A stretch of DNA of 64,000 nucleotides from Microvirga pudoricolor (lineage in GTDB: Bacteria; Pseudomonadota; Alphaproteobacteria; Rhizobiales; Beijerinckiaceae). Under the pieces are notes generated by a model. That model ran no database searches. It saw only the letters and a program-made list of their open reading frames with translations, and was not told the DNA's origin. Shown piece by piece: positions 15,720 to 25,219 of this stretch. The stretch spans positions 310,001 to 374,000 of the forward strand of contig NZ_JAFEMB010000004.1 in NCBI RefSeq assembly GCF_016892705.1, read 5' to 3'. The translations under genes were made by a program, and so were the position numbers. The first letter of the stretch is position 1, and each line of letters starts with the position of its first letter.

Positions 15720-16052
15720 TAGTGCTTGGCGCCTTCCTCGTTGCTCCGGCCGCGGTTGCCGGGATTGTGCTCCCTGCGGCGCGGGTTGCATTCTCGGGCC
15801 AAGTCCGCATCGAGGAGGAACGTCCGCGCTGGATCGGCCTGTCCCGTTAGCTCGCCAAGACGCCGGCCGTCCGCGACCGCCCTGTGGATCACGCGTAAGC
15901 CGGAGCTGGGCGCCTCAATCCTGCCGGACTTCCCGGCAACTTCTCACTCGGATCGGCGATGCCTGCGGTAAGGCGGGCTGGACGCCGGCCACTGAGGAAA
16001 CGGGGAACTGTCCGGCGCAGCATCGGGCAGACAGAATGCGGGGATCCCCCTG
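15720..16052. other. Gene-poor interval between MerR remnant and L,D-transpeptidase gene
   Basis: No reading frame here has a recognisable domain, start signal or composition like its neighbours. The last 30 bases contain the promoter-proximal region of the rightward gene at 16053 but no clear -35/-10 pair. Confidence 0.5.
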
Positions 16053-17165
16053 ATGAAGCGTATCGTATTGGCCGCGGGCCTTGTGCTCGCGCTCGCCGCC
16101 TGTCAGGGCGAGAACATGTCCACGCGCCACTTGGCGCCGATTCCGCCCGCCACCATGGCGCTGATGGCCAGCAAGGGCATGTCGCAGAACGACCCGATCC
16201 TGATGCGAGCCTTCAAGAAGGAATCCGAGATTGAGGTCTGGAAGCGCGGCTCCAATGGCCGGTACGCGCTCCTCAAGACTTACCCGATGTGCCGCTGGTC
16301 GGGCCAGCTCGGGCCCAAGACACGCGAGGGCGACCGCCAGGCACCGGAGGGTTTCTACACGGTCACACCCTCGCAGATGAACCCGAACTCGCAGCTCTAC
16401 CTGTCATTCAACCTCGGCTACCCAAACGAGTACGACCGCGCCTATGGCCGGACGGGGTCGCACCTGATGGTGCACGGCTCGTGCTCGTCGCAAGGGTGCT
16501 TCGCCATGACGGACGAGGCCATCTCCGAGGTCTATGCGCTGGCGCGGGAGGCCTTCGCCAGCGGCCAGCGCGGCTTCCAGTTCCAATCCTATCCGTTCCG
16601 CATGACGGCGGAGAACTTGGCCAGGCACCGCCTCGACCCGAACATTGCCTTCTGGAGGAACCTCAAAGAGGGCTCCGACTACTTCGAGATCGCCAAGGAC
16701 GAGCCGCGCGTGTCCGTCGCCAATCAGCAGTATGCCTTCAGCGGCGATGCCTCGGTCATGGCCGCCGTCGCGCAGAAGCGGCAGACCGACGATCAGCAGG
16801 TGACTGCGTTGGCGGCCAATGGCGTGCAGCCGGTCAAGCTGGTCTACGCCGACGGCGGGCAGCATGAGAGCTTCCGGCAGGCGCTGTACGGCGATGCGGG
16901 GCAGGGTGGTTCGCTTGCGGTCGACGCCAGCGCCCGCAAGCGCCTCGGCGACATCAGCCGTCCCGAGGCCCTGGCCGCCGGTCCGCAGGAGGTCGTCCTC
17001 ACCGCGAACAGGAAGCCGCGGGGGGCTTCGGCTCCGATGGCCTATGCTTCACAGAGGTCAGGAGCCGCGCCGCAGGCGGGCACGGCGTCCGAGCCGGCAG
17101 CCCAAGCCGTGGATAGCCAAGGACCTTCGGTGTTCGGTCGCATGCGATCGTTCTTCGGAGGCTGA
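16053..17165 (+). CDS. L,D-transpeptidase (YafK-like) lipoprotein
   Basis: 370 residues. Lipoprotein signal MKRIVLAAGLVLALAAC (lipobox LAAC, Cys17). The catalytic domain, about residues 45-215, carries SHLMVHGSCSSQGCFAMTD with His141 and nucleophile Cys149, the YkuD motif (HG-x-C in S-x-G-C-F) of L,D-transpeptidases. These enzymes cross-link or attach proteins to peptidoglycan, or cleave the Braun-type linkage, in the periplasm. The C-terminal 150 residues (AAVAQKRQTDDQQ onward) are low in recognisable domains and rich in Ala/Pro/Gln. It stands alone as a single rightward gene, convergent with the BTLCP gene. Confidence 0.88.
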   Translation: MKRIVLAAGLVLALAACQGENMSTRHLAPIPPATMALMASKGMSQNDPILMRAFKKESEIEVWKRGSNGRYALLKTYPMCRWSGQLGPKTREGDRQAPEGFYTVTPSQMNPNSQLYLSFNLGYPNEYDRAYGRTGSHLMVHGSCSSQGCFAMTDEAISEVYALAREAFASGQRGFQFQSYPFRMTAENLARHRLDPNIAFWRNLKEGSDYFEIAKDEPRVSVANQQYAFSGDASVMAAVAQKRQTDDQQVTALAANGVQPVKLVYADGGQHESFRQALYGDAGQGGSLAVDASARKRLGDISRPEALAAGPQEVVLTANRKPRGASAPMAYASQRSGAAPQAGTASEPAAQAVDSQGPSVFGRMRSFFGG

Positions 17166-17206
17166 TCGCCGCGACAGGTCAGCCGGGGCTTCTCCGCGGC
17201 TCCGGC

Positions 17207-17866
17207 TTACTGGTTCGCCGTTATGGTCGGCGACGTCCGGCCACCGAGCGAGGCCCAGGCCGTGCCCGTGTCGCCCTCGCGCTTCACGTAGGTGTAACCC
17301 GTCTGGTGCCAGGGCAGGATGGCGTTGCGCTTATTGTCGAGGATGAGATCGCCCCGGTCGGTGCGGACCATCATCACGGCATGTCCGGCACCTTCCTCGT
17401 CGATCACGACGGTCATACGAAGCGCACGGCGCGGGAAGCCTGCCTCGACCAGCTTCCTGCGCTTGACGAGCTGGTAGTCCTCGCAATCGCCGTAGCCGTC
17501 CTCGGCGAAATCCCAACGGTCCTCGATGCCCCAGTGGTCCTTATCGGTCTTGGCCTTGATCTCCACGTTCACCTCCCGGTTGATGCGCTGGAGGGTCTGC
17601 CACTCCTTCGCACCTAATTGGACGGTGGCAGGCTCCGAGACGTCGACGGCGCATTCGACCGTGTTCTGCTCGCAGAAGCGGACCCAGCCCATGATTGGCT
17701 TGGCGGCACCGCGCTGGGCCACCGGCTGGGAGGCGGTCGGCAGGGCGGCGACGGTCTGCGCCTGCGCTGAGGCAGCGGGGGCGGACAGGGCCAAGAAGGC
17801 GGCGAGACAGGGAGCGTTCCTGGAAAAAGGCCGAACGTTCAGAAGCCCGAAGAGAGGTTGCCGCAT
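17207..17866 (-). CDS. BTLCP transglutaminase-like cysteine protease, secreted
   Basis: 219 residues with a signal peptide (FLALSAPAASAQA). The bacterial transglutaminase-like cysteine proteinase family is marked by the catalytic triad: Cys in DGYGDCEDYQLVKR, His in GAGHAVMMVRTDRG and Asp in LILDNKRNAILPW. Family members are about 200 residues and occur singly in many alphaproteobacteria, often linked to periplasmic LapD/LapG-type processing, where LapG cleaves an adhesin under c-di-GMP control; here no adhesin or LapD is adjacent, so the target is unknown. Confidence 0.88.
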   Translation of the reverse strand: MRQPLFGLLNVRPFSRNAPCLAAFLALSAPAASAQAQTVAALPTASQPVAQRGAAKPIMGWVRFCEQNTVECAVDVSEPATVQLGAKEWQTLQRINREVNVEIKAKTDKDHWGIEDRWDFAEDGYGDCEDYQLVKRRKLVEAGFPRRALRMTVVIDEEGAGHAVMMVRTDRGDLILDNKRNAILPWHQTGYTYVKREGDTGTAWASLGGRTSPTITANQ

Positions 17867-18161
17867 TGCCCCCGCCGATGTGTGCCATTAAGGATTTGTT
17901 CAACTTTGTTGGCACAGTGGAAATGGCGGGTTCAAGGCAAAAGTTAAACAAGAGTTAACGGAGCGCGCCCGGTTTCGTTCCGGAATTTGGTCAGTCATGC
18001 CGAGCCCACCGATGACAGGATTGTGTTGGGACCCGTGCCCCGCGCCACATTGACGTCTGGTGCGCCGGCAGGCACCCCTCGGTGCACCAGCCCCGATTGA
18101 GGGCAGACTGGCAACAGTCGCTGGCGTTTGGCCCGACGGCGGCAGGATGGATCGAGGACCC

Positions 18162-18887
18162 ATGCTTAGCGTCTCCCTCCCAGTCGCCATGCTCGGCGGC
18201 CTCATTAGTTTCCTGAGCCCGTGCGTCCTGCCGCTGGTGCCGCCTTACCTGTCGTTCCTCGCCGGCACGACGTTTGACCGGCTGAACGCAGGCGACGGCG
18301 CCGTGCGTCGGCGGGCGGTTCTGGCCGCTCTCGTGTTCGTGGCCGGCTTCTCGACCGTGTTCGTGCTGCTCGGCGCGACCGCCTCGGCCCTGGGTCAGGC
18401 GATCCGCCAACATCTCGACATCCTGAGCACCGTCGCCGGCATCGCCATCATCGTCATGGGGCTCCACTTCCTCGGCGTCTTCCGGATCGGGCTGCTTCAC
18501 CGCGAGGCACGGTTCAACGTTGAGAAGCCGGTCGGGCTCAGGGGCGCCTACGTCATGGGGCTTGCCTTCGCGTTCGGCTGGACGCCCTGCATCGGCCCGG
18601 TCCTAGCCGCGATCCTGACCATGGCGGGGTCCGAGCAGAGCGTGGTGCAAGGCGCCTTTCTCCTTGCGGCTTATTCGGCGGGCCTCGGCGTTCCGTTCCT
18701 GCTCACGGCCTTCGCCATGAAGCCCTTCGTGGCGCTTCTCAAGCGCATGCGCTCCCGCTTCGGCATGGTTGAGAAGGCTATGGGCGTCCTCCTCGTTCTG
18801 ACTGGAGTCGCGTTCCTGAACGGGTGGATCACCAACATGTCGTATTGGCTCCTGGAGACTTTCCCGGCCCTCGGAGCGCTGGGCTGA
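18162..18887 (+). CDS. ccdA: CcdA-type thiol-disulphide membrane transporter
   Basis: 241 residues from the ATG at 18162; an earlier ATG at 18147 would add five residues and both lie after a GAGGA-like stretch, so the exact start is uncertain. Six membrane helices of the DsbD/CcdA beta family; the redox cysteines are in SFLSPCVLPLVPPYLSF and FGWTPCIGPVL. The protein moves reducing power from cytoplasmic thioredoxin to the periplasm for cytochrome c maturation or thiol protection. It opens the rightward copper cluster with cusBA and a cytochrome c, so it may supply reductant for periplasmic copper-binding thiols. Confidence 0.9.
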   Translation: MLSVSLPVAMLGGLISFLSPCVLPLVPPYLSFLAGTTFDRLNAGDGAVRRRAVLAALVFVAGFSTVFVLLGATASALGQAIRQHLDILSTVAGIAIIVMGLHFLGVFRIGLLHREARFNVEKPVGLRGAYVMGLAFAFGWTPCIGPVLAAILTMAGSEQSVVQGAFLLAAYSAGLGVPFLLTAFAMKPFVALLKRMRSRFGMVEKAMGVLLVLTGVAFLNGWITNMSYWLLETFPALGALG

Positions 18888-19003
18888 GCCGCCTCAGTCC
18901 GGGTGGTGCGGCGGCTCGGCCAACGGCGCCGGAGCACGATTTGTCACGGGCTCGTGAGGGCGCCGCACTTTTCAATCCCGGATTCGTGTGAGAGGTTCGC
19001 TGC

Positions 19004-19387
19004 ATGAAGCCGTGGCTCGCCATCACACGTCTGCTCTCGATCCTCGCGATCCTGGGGCTCGTGCTCGCCCCGTTCACCGCGCCCGCGGTGGCCGGCGGGA
19101 TGGCCGCGCCCATGGCGATGACGGACACCGGGATGGACATGGCGCCCCCTGGCGATGGCATCGCCATGGCGGAGATGCCGTGCTGTCCGCCCGAGCAGCC
19201 GGCCGTCCCGGATTGCCAGAAGGCTTGTCCGTTGGCGACCCTGTGCCTTGCCAAGATCGCCCAAGGCATTGCGCCTGTCAGCGCCGTGCCGTCCCGGTTC
19301 AGCATCGCCCGTGCGCTCCTCGCTGGGAATGATGCAAACCTGGAGACGCTGGATCCGATCCCGCCTCCGCGGCCTCCACAAGCCTGA
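19004..19387 (+). CDS. Secreted Met/Cys-rich small protein of copper cluster
   Basis: 127 residues. Signal peptide (LLSILAILGLVLAPFTAPAVA) followed by a Met/Asp-rich segment (MAMTDTGMDMAP, GIAMAEM) and a cysteine series CCPPEQPAVPDCQKACPLATLC. No family recognised. The Met- and Cys-rich composition and position between ccdA and the FixH-like gene suggest a periplasmic copper-binding protein. Compare the protein at 8599-9060, which has His plus a Cys cluster in similar order. Confidence 0.6.
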   Translation: MKPWLAITRLLSILAILGLVLAPFTAPAVAGGMAAPMAMTDTGMDMAPPGDGIAMAEMPCCPPEQPAVPDCQKACPLATLCLAKIAQGIAPVSAVPSRFSIARALLAGNDANLETLDPIPPPRPPQA

Positions 19388-19484
19388 GATCAACACCGGC
19401 CCGAGGGCCGGACGCTGCCGCGCGGCTTCCGCCGCGCCAGGGCAGGCGGCTTGCCGCCTCCGTTGTGCTCAGGAGAACTCCACA

Positions 19485-19877
19485 ATGAAATCATCCGTGC
19501 TTTCGCGCGCCATCGAGGCGGCGCTGCTTGGCCTTGCTGTCGCGGCGCCCGCCTGGGCCGACGCCGCTGATTATGAGTTCCAGCTCGTTCAGAGCGAGAT
19601 ACCGCAAGGCGAGACCGTCGTGGCCGTCCGGCTCGTCGACAGGCGCTCGGGCCAAGCGATCCCGGATGCGGTCGTCTTCGCCAAACGCATCGACATGGCT
19701 CCGGATGGGATGCCGACGATGACGTCGCCCATCGATCTGGTGCCCTCGACCGAGCCGGGAACCTACCGGTTCAAGACCAACCTGAGCATGGAAGGCGGCT
19801 GGCAGCTCTCGCTCGCCGCCAAGGTGCAGGGCGAGACCGGTACAGTCGTCAACAAGCTCGCTCTGAGGGCGCAGTGA
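19485..19877 (+). CDS. FixH-like (YtkA-type) secreted protein
   Basis: 130 residues from the ATG at 19485 with AGGAGA eight bases before it. A signal peptide (LGLAVAAPAWADAA) precedes an immunoglobulin-like beta-sandwich with YEFQLVQSEIPQGETVVAVRL, DGMPTMTSPIDLVPS and YRFKTNLSMEGGWQLSL, the FixH/YtkA pattern. Such proteins are frequently coded before CusB-type adaptors in alphaproteobacterial copper clusters. The stop overlaps the ATG of cusB by one base (TGATG), so translation is probably coupled. Confidence 0.8.
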   Translation: MKSSVLSRAIEAALLGLAVAAPAWADAADYEFQLVQSEIPQGETVVAVRLVDRRSGQAIPDAVVFAKRIDMAPDGMPTMTSPIDLVPSTEPGTYRFKTNLSMEGGWQLSLAAKVQGETGTVVNKLALRAQ

Positions 19878-21358
19878 TGAGCCGGACCGCATGGACTGCC
19901 GTGATCCTCGTCGCGCTGGCAGCGGGGGGCGGCGGCTATTGGGCCGGACAGGGTGAGTTGAAGCTGCCGGCACCTGATGCTTCGTGGATCGGCCTGCCGG
20001 GGCTCATCGAAACGGCACGCACCCGCTTGGGTCTGGGTCAACCAGCGCCCGCACCGGCGAGCAAGCCCGCACCCAGCGGCCCAATCGTTTACTACCAGGA
20101 TCCCGACGGGAAGCCCTTCTACTCGCTTGAATCGAAGCGGACCGAGGATGGGCGGGTCTACCGCCCGGTCCATGCCAGCCAGGACGTGAGCTTCGACGAC
20201 AAATCGATGGCGGCTGTGGAGGCTGCCCCCGTTCAGGGGCAAGGCGGCAGGCGCGTGCTCTACTACCGCAACCCGATGGGGCTGCCGCACACCTCCCCAG
20301 TGCCGAAGAAGGACTCGATGGGGATGGACTACATCCCCGTCTATGAGGGCGAGGACGACGGCTCCACGGTCACCGTTTCCTCGAGCAAGCTCCAGCGCAC
20401 CGGGGTCCGGTCCGAGGTGGTCGAACGGCGCAGGCTGGAGCTGCCGGTGCGCGCGCCCGGAACCCTCGCCGAGGACGAGCGCCGCATCTCGGTGGTCTCC
20501 GTCCGCTCGGAGGCTTTCATCGAGAAGGTCGAGAACGTCACGACGGGTGACCATGTCCGCAAAGGCGAGCCGCTGCTGCGGCTCTACTCGCCCGAGATCG
20601 CGGCCGCTGGCGCCCAGTACCTAAGCACGGTAACGGATGGGGGCGCCCAGCCCGGCGGGCGCCTGGTGTTGGACGGCGCACGGCGGCGCCTGGAGAGCCT
20701 TGGGGTCTCGGCCGAGGTGCTCGCCGAGATCGAGCGCACACGCCGGGTCCCACTCACCATCGCCTGGACCGCTCCGCAGGATGGCGTGGTGGTGGAGCGC
20801 AACGTGTCGGACGGCATGCGGGCGATGGCCGGCGACGTGCTCTTCCGTATCGTCGACCACTCGGTGATGTGGGTGCTGGCCGATGTGACGGAGCGCGAGC
20901 TGGCCCTGATCCGTGAGGGCCAGTCGGCCACTGTCCGGGTCCGGGGTTTCCCGGGCCGTGAGTTCGCCGGGGCGGTCGCCCGCATCTACCCGCACTTGGC
21001 CGCCGAGACCCGGACCGCCCGCATCCGCATCGAGTTGGCCAACCCGGGCGGAATCCTGCGTCCGTCCATGTATGCCGACGTCGAGTTTGCCGCCGGCCCG
21101 CAGGACGCCATGGTGGCGGTGCCGGACAGCGCCGTGATCGACACCGGCACGCGCCAGGTCGTGATCCTCGACAAGGGCGACGGCCGGTTCGAGCCGCGCG
21201 AGGTCAAGGTCGGCGTGCGGGGTGCCGGCTTCACCGAGATCCGGGACGGAATCGCCGTGGGTGACCGGGTGGTCGTGTCGGCAAACTTCCTCATCGACGC
21301 CGAGAGCAATTTGAAGGCCGCCCTGCAGGGCATGGGCTCCCCGGAGGCGAAGCCATGA
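19877..21358 (+). CDS. cusB: CusB-type RND periplasmic adaptor with heavy-metal-binding domains
   Basis: 493 residues from the ATG at 19877 (GTG at 19874 is in frame but unlikely). N-terminal membrane anchor (AVILVALAAGGGGYWAGQ), then two heavy-metal-binding-like segments: YYQDPDGKPFY near 72 and YYRNPMGLPHTSPVPKKDSMGMDY near 132. The adaptor core follows with barrel-sandwich GSLAEDERRISVVSVR-type strands and ending YADVEFAAGPQDAMVAV. It links CusA in the inner membrane to a TolC-like duct in the outer membrane and passes copper from CusF. Overlaps cusA by four bases (ATGA). Confidence 0.93.
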   Translation: MSRTAWTAVILVALAAGGGGYWAGQGELKLPAPDASWIGLPGLIETARTRLGLGQPAPAPASKPAPSGPIVYYQDPDGKPFYSLESKRTEDGRVYRPVHASQDVSFDDKSMAAVEAAPVQGQGGRRVLYYRNPMGLPHTSPVPKKDSMGMDYIPVYEGEDDGSTVTVSSSKLQRTGVRSEVVERRRLELPVRAPGTLAEDERRISVVSVRSEAFIEKVENVTTGDHVRKGEPLLRLYSPEIAAAGAQYLSTVTDGGAQPGGRLVLDGARRRLESLGVSAEVLAEIERTRRVPLTIAWTAPQDGVVVERNVSDGMRAMAGDVLFRIVDHSVMWVLADVTERELALIREGQSATVRVRGFPGREFAGAVARIYPHLAAETRTARIRIELANPGGILRPSMYADVEFAAGPQDAMVAVPDSAVIDTGTRQVVILDKGDGRFEPREVKVGVRGAGFTEIRDGIAVGDRVVVSANFLIDAESNLKAALQGMGSPEAKP

Positions 21359-24300
21359 TCGCCCGCGTCATCGCCTGGTCGGCGCGCAACCTCCTGCTGA
21401 TCTTTATCGGTGCGGCGTTCGCCGTCGCGGCGGGCGCCTATGCGCTGCGTACCCTGCCGCTCGACGCCATTCCCGACCTCTCCGACGTGCAGGTCATCGT
21501 CTACACCGACTACCCGGGGCAGGCTCCCCAGGTCGTCGAGGATCAGGTCACCTATCCGCTGACCACCTCGATGCTGACCGTGCCCAAGTCGAAGGTCGTC
21601 CGCGGCTTCTCGTTCTTCGGGGTGTCGTTCGTCTACGTGATCTTCGAGGACGGCACGGATCCGTACTGGGCCCGCAGCCGGGTGCTCGAATACCTGAATG
21701 CCGCCTCCCGACGCCTGCCCGCGGGCGTGACCCCAAGCTTGGGTCCGGACGCAACCGGGGTGGGCTGGGTCTATCAGTATGCGGTTGTGGCGAAGGAGAT
21801 GACCCTGGCGGAGCTGCGCTCGCTCCAGGACTGGGTCGTGCGCTATGCGGCGTCGAAGGCCGAGGGCGTCGCCGAGGTCGCGAGCGTCGGCGGCTTCGTC
21901 AAGCAGTACAACGTGGTCGTCGACCCCCGCCGCCTGCGGGCGCAGGGCATTTCGCTCCAGAAGCTCCGCGACGCCATCCGCACCAGCAACATGGATGTCG
22001 GCGGACGCACGGTCGAGCTGTCTGAGTTCGAGTTCATGGTCCGTGGCCGCGGCTATCTCAAGAGCATCCAGGACATCGAGGCCATCGTTCTCAAGACCGA
22101 GGTGGGCGTCCCTGTCCGTGTCGGCGACGTGGCACGCGTCGAGCTCGGGCCAGACGAGCGCCGCGGGGTCACCGAGTTGAATGGGGAGGGCGAGGTCGCG
22201 AGCGGCATCGTCCTGCAGCGGTTCGGAGCGAACGCGCTGAACGTGATCGACAGCGTGAAGACCCGACTGTCCGAGATCGCCTCCAGCTTGCCTAAAGGAG
22301 TGGAGATCGTTCCCGTCTACGACCGCTCGCAACTGATCAACGACGCCGTCGCGACGCTCAAGACCACGCTCATCGAGGAGAGCATCGTCGTCGCGCTCGT
22401 GTGCATCGTGTTCCTCCTGCACGTCCGGAGCGCGCTTGTTGCCATCCTGATGCTGCCCGTCGGCATCCTGATGGCGTTCGGCGCCATGAGTCTCATGGGG
22501 CTCGGCTCCAACATCATGAGCCTCGGCGGCATTGCCATTGCCATCGGCGCGATGATCGACGCGGCCATCGTCATGATCGAGAACGCCCACAAGCACCTGG
22601 AACGGGCGCCGAAGGACAAGCCCCGGGTCGAGATCCTGATCGAGGCGGCGAGCGAGGTCGGGCCGGCCCTGTTCTTCAGCCTCCTGATCATCACCGTGTC
22701 CTTCCTGCCGATCTTCACGCTGGAGAGCCAGGAGGGCCGCCTGTTCGGCCCGCTCGCCTTCACCAAGACCTTCGCTATGGCGGCGGCGGCCCTGCTGTCG
22801 GTGACGCTGGTCCCGGCCCTGATGGTGATCTTCGTGCGCGGGCGGATCGTCCCGGAGCACCGCAATCCCATCAACCGCCTGCTGATCTGGATCTACCGAC
22901 CCGTGATCTGGGTCGTCCTCCGGGCCAAGACGCTGACCATCCTCGTGGCGCTGGTCGCGCTGGCTGCCACCGTCTGGCCGGCACGCCAGCTCGGCTCGGA
23001 GTTCATGCCGGACCTGGACGAGGGCACGCTGATGTACATGCCGACGACCCTACCGGGGCTGTCGGTGACCAAGGCGGCGGAACTGCTCGCCACGCAAGAC
23101 CGGATCATCAAGTCGTTCCCGGAGGTGGCCTCCGTCTATGGCAAGGCCGGGCGGGCCCTGACCGCGACCGATCCGGCGCCGACGGAGATGTTCGAGACGA
23201 TCATCAACCTGAAGCCGAAGGGCGAATGGCGGCCGGGGATCACCTTGGCGAGCCTGAAGGCCGAGATGGACCAGGTCCTCCAGTTCCCTGGCGTGTCGAA
23301 TGCCTGGACCATGCCGATCCGTGCCCGCATCGACATGCTCTCGACGGGCATCCGCACGCCGGTCGGCATCAAGGTGTTCGGCACCGACCTCGCCGAGATG
23401 GAGAAGACGGCCCGCCAGGTCGAGGCCGTGGTCAAGGCGGTGCCCGGCACCACGAGCGCCTACGCAGAGCGGGTGATCGGGGGCTACTACCTCGACGTCG
23501 TGCCTGACCGCATCGCCCTCGGCCGCTACGGCCTGACCATCGGCGACGTGCAGGACGTGATCTCGACGGCCATGGGCGGCGAGGTGGTCACGACCACTGT
23601 CGAGGGACGAGAACGCTACGGCGTCACTATCCGCTATCCGCGCGACCTGCGCTCGGACCCGCGGGCGATCGCGACGGAGGTGCAGGTGCCGCTGCCCGCG
23701 GGTGGCACCGTGCCGCTTGGCGAGGTGGCAGAGGTCAAGCTCACCCGGGGCGCCACCTCGATCCGGACGGAGAACGGGCAGCTTGCGATCTACATCTTCG
23801 TCGACATCGCCGGACGGGATCTCGGCGGCTACGTCGCCGAAGCCCGGCAGGCGGTTGCCAACGAGGTGAAGCTCCCGGCGGGCACCTTCGTCCAGTGGAG
23901 CGGCCAGTTCGAGTACCTGGAACGGGCTGAGGCCCGCCTGAAAGTGGTCGTGCCGGTTACGCTCCTCATCATCTTCCTGCTGCTCTACCTCAACTTCCGC
24001 CGGATCACCGAGACGCTGATCGTTATGCTCTCGCTGCCGTTCGCCCTGGTAGGCGGAATCTGGCTGATGTGGTGGCTTGGGTTCAACATGTCGGTCGCGG
24101 TGGCGGTGGGCTTCATCGCGCTCGCCGGCGTCGCCGCCGAAACTGGGGTCGTCATGCTGATCTACCTCGACCAAGCACTGGAGCACCTGAGGGCCGAGCG
24201 AGCCGCGCAGGCACGTCCGTTCACCCGGGCCGACCTCTACGAGGCGATCATGATCGGCGCGGTGGAGCGCGTGCGGCCGAAGATGATGACAGTGGTCGCG

Positions 24301-24531
24301 ATCATGGCGGGCCTGATGCCGATCCTGTGGAGCACGGGAACAGGTTCGGAGGTCATGCAGCGGATCGCAGTGCCGATGATCGGCGGCATGGTCTCGTCAA
24401 CCCTGCTCACCTTGATCGTGATCCCGGCGATCTACGGTCTCGCCAAGGGACGCGGGCTTCCCAAGCAGGCTGACGCCGGGACCCGCGCCACCGATATGGG
24501 TTCGGCGGAAGGCAAGCTGGCTGCGGAGTGA
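21355..24531 (+). CDS. cusA: CusA-type heavy-metal RND efflux transporter
   Basis: 1058 residues, the usual RND length, with 12 predicted helices and two large periplasmic loops. Family features: TLPLDAIPDLSDVQVIVYT near the N-terminus, IDAAIVMIENAHKHLE in the fourth helix (acidic proton-relay area), TDPAPTEMFETIINLKPKGEW and RIDMLSTGIRTPVGIKVFG in the periplasmic cleft, and LVGGIWLMWWLGFNMS and GVAAETGVVMLIYLDQALE in later helices. Export of Cu(I)/Ag(I) from periplasm and membrane coupled to protons is predicted; the TEM and RIDM methionines match positions of CusA metal-binding methionines. Operon with cusB and the following cytochrome c. Confidence 0.94.
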   Translation: MIARVIAWSARNLLLIFIGAAFAVAAGAYALRTLPLDAIPDLSDVQVIVYTDYPGQAPQVVEDQVTYPLTTSMLTVPKSKVVRGFSFFGVSFVYVIFEDGTDPYWARSRVLEYLNAASRRLPAGVTPSLGPDATGVGWVYQYAVVAKEMTLAELRSLQDWVVRYAASKAEGVAEVASVGGFVKQYNVVVDPRRLRAQGISLQKLRDAIRTSNMDVGGRTVELSEFEFMVRGRGYLKSIQDIEAIVLKTEVGVPVRVGDVARVELGPDERRGVTELNGEGEVASGIVLQRFGANALNVIDSVKTRLSEIASSLPKGVEIVPVYDRSQLINDAVATLKTTLIEESIVVALVCIVFLLHVRSALVAILMLPVGILMAFGAMSLMGLGSNIMSLGGIAIAIGAMIDAAIVMIENAHKHLERAPKDKPRVEILIEAASEVGPALFFSLLIITVSFLPIFTLESQEGRLFGPLAFTKTFAMAAAALLSVTLVPALMVIFVRGRIVPEHRNPINRLLIWIYRPVIWVVLRAKTLTILVALVALAATVWPARQLGSEFMPDLDEGTLMYMPTTLPGLSVTKAAELLATQDRIIKSFPEVASVYGKAGRALTATDPAPTEMFETIINLKPKGEWRPGITLASLKAEMDQVLQFPGVSNAWTMPIRARIDMLSTGIRTPVGIKVFGTDLAEMEKTARQVEAVVKAVPGTTSAYAERVIGGYYLDVVPDRIALGRYGLTIGDVQDVISTAMGGEVVTTTVEGRERYGVTIRYPRDLRSDPRAIATEVQVPLPAGGTVPLGEVAEVKLTRGATSIRTENGQLAIYIFVDIAGRDLGGYVAEARQAVANEVKLPAGTFVQWSGQFEYLERAEARLKVVVPVTLLIIFLLLYLNFRRITETLIVMLSLPFALVGGIWLMWWLGFNMSVAVAVGFIALAGVAAETGVVMLIYLDQALEHLRAERAAQARPFTRADLYEAIMIGAVERVRPKMMTVVAIMAGLMPILWSTGTGSEVMQRIAVPMIGGMVSSTLLTLIVIPAIYGLAKGRGLPKQADAGTRATDMGSAEGKLAAE

Positions 24532-24538
24532 TCAGGCC

Positions 24539-25006
24539 GTGACACCTAACATCATCGGCAAACCACGACAGGTTGTGCTCCTGGCCGCAGCGGTAGCATT
24601 GGGAGGCGCGGCTGTGCTCGGGTACCGATCCATTGCTCCCACGCGTCCCGAGGACAGCGCCCAGATTGCCTTGGGGCACAACTTGTACGGCCAGCATTGT
24701 GCTTCCTGCCACGGCGCGAATCTTGAGGGACAACCGAACTGGCAGGAGCCTCTGCCGAACGGGCGCCTGCCCGCGCCGCCCCACGACGCGTCCGGCCACA
24801 CGTGGCATCATTCCGACGACGAGCTATTCACGCTCACGAGGGATGGGCTGGCCGCTGTCGTGCCCGGGCATGAGAGCGACATGCCGGCTTTTGCCGGCGT
24901 CTTGTCCGACGAGGAGATCCGGGCTGTCCTGGCCTTCATCAAGAGCACGTGGCCCGAGAAGGAGCGCGAATACCAGGCAGCCCGGACCGAAGCTCGAAAG
25001 CAGTGA
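24539..25006 (+). CDS. Class I cytochrome c, membrane-anchored
   Basis: 155 residues from a GTG at 24539, seven bases after cusA. An N-terminal hydrophobic helix (VVLLAAAVALGGAAVLGY) is likely an uncleaved anchor. The haem c motif CASCH lies in YGQHCASCHGANLEGQ and the axial Met in ESDMPAFAG, so one haem is bound covalently. Predicted role: electron transfer in the periplasm, possibly with the multicopper oxidase or CcdA-dependent haem attachment. A copper-cluster cytochrome of this kind is common beside cusBA in rhizobia. No other in-frame start is near. Confidence 0.88.
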   Translation: MTPNIIGKPRQVVLLAAAVALGGAAVLGYRSIAPTRPEDSAQIALGHNLYGQHCASCHGANLEGQPNWQEPLPNGRLPAPPHDASGHTWHHSDDELFTLTRDGLAAVVPGHESDMPAFAGVLSDEEIRAVLAFIKSTWPEKEREYQAARTEARKQ

Positions 25007-25219
25007 ACCCGACCTGCCAGCCCAGTTTGACGCGGGTGTTTGCGGCACGCCCTACGTGGCCCGCCATTCGCGAGAATCGCACGGCTGGTCTGGTCGATCC
25101 GTGCTAAGATGCCAGGCATTCCTGAGGCGGTACGGCATTCTCGAACCAACGCGGGCCCGACTCGAGGGAAGGAGATGGCAGGCCGTCACGGTGGGGGCAT
25201 CGGTTTTCGGGAGGAAGCG

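Noticed and set aside
20986-22860. Minus-strand frame (624 codons) opposite cusB/cusA
   Set aside because: High GC opens frames opposite real genes; no domain found.
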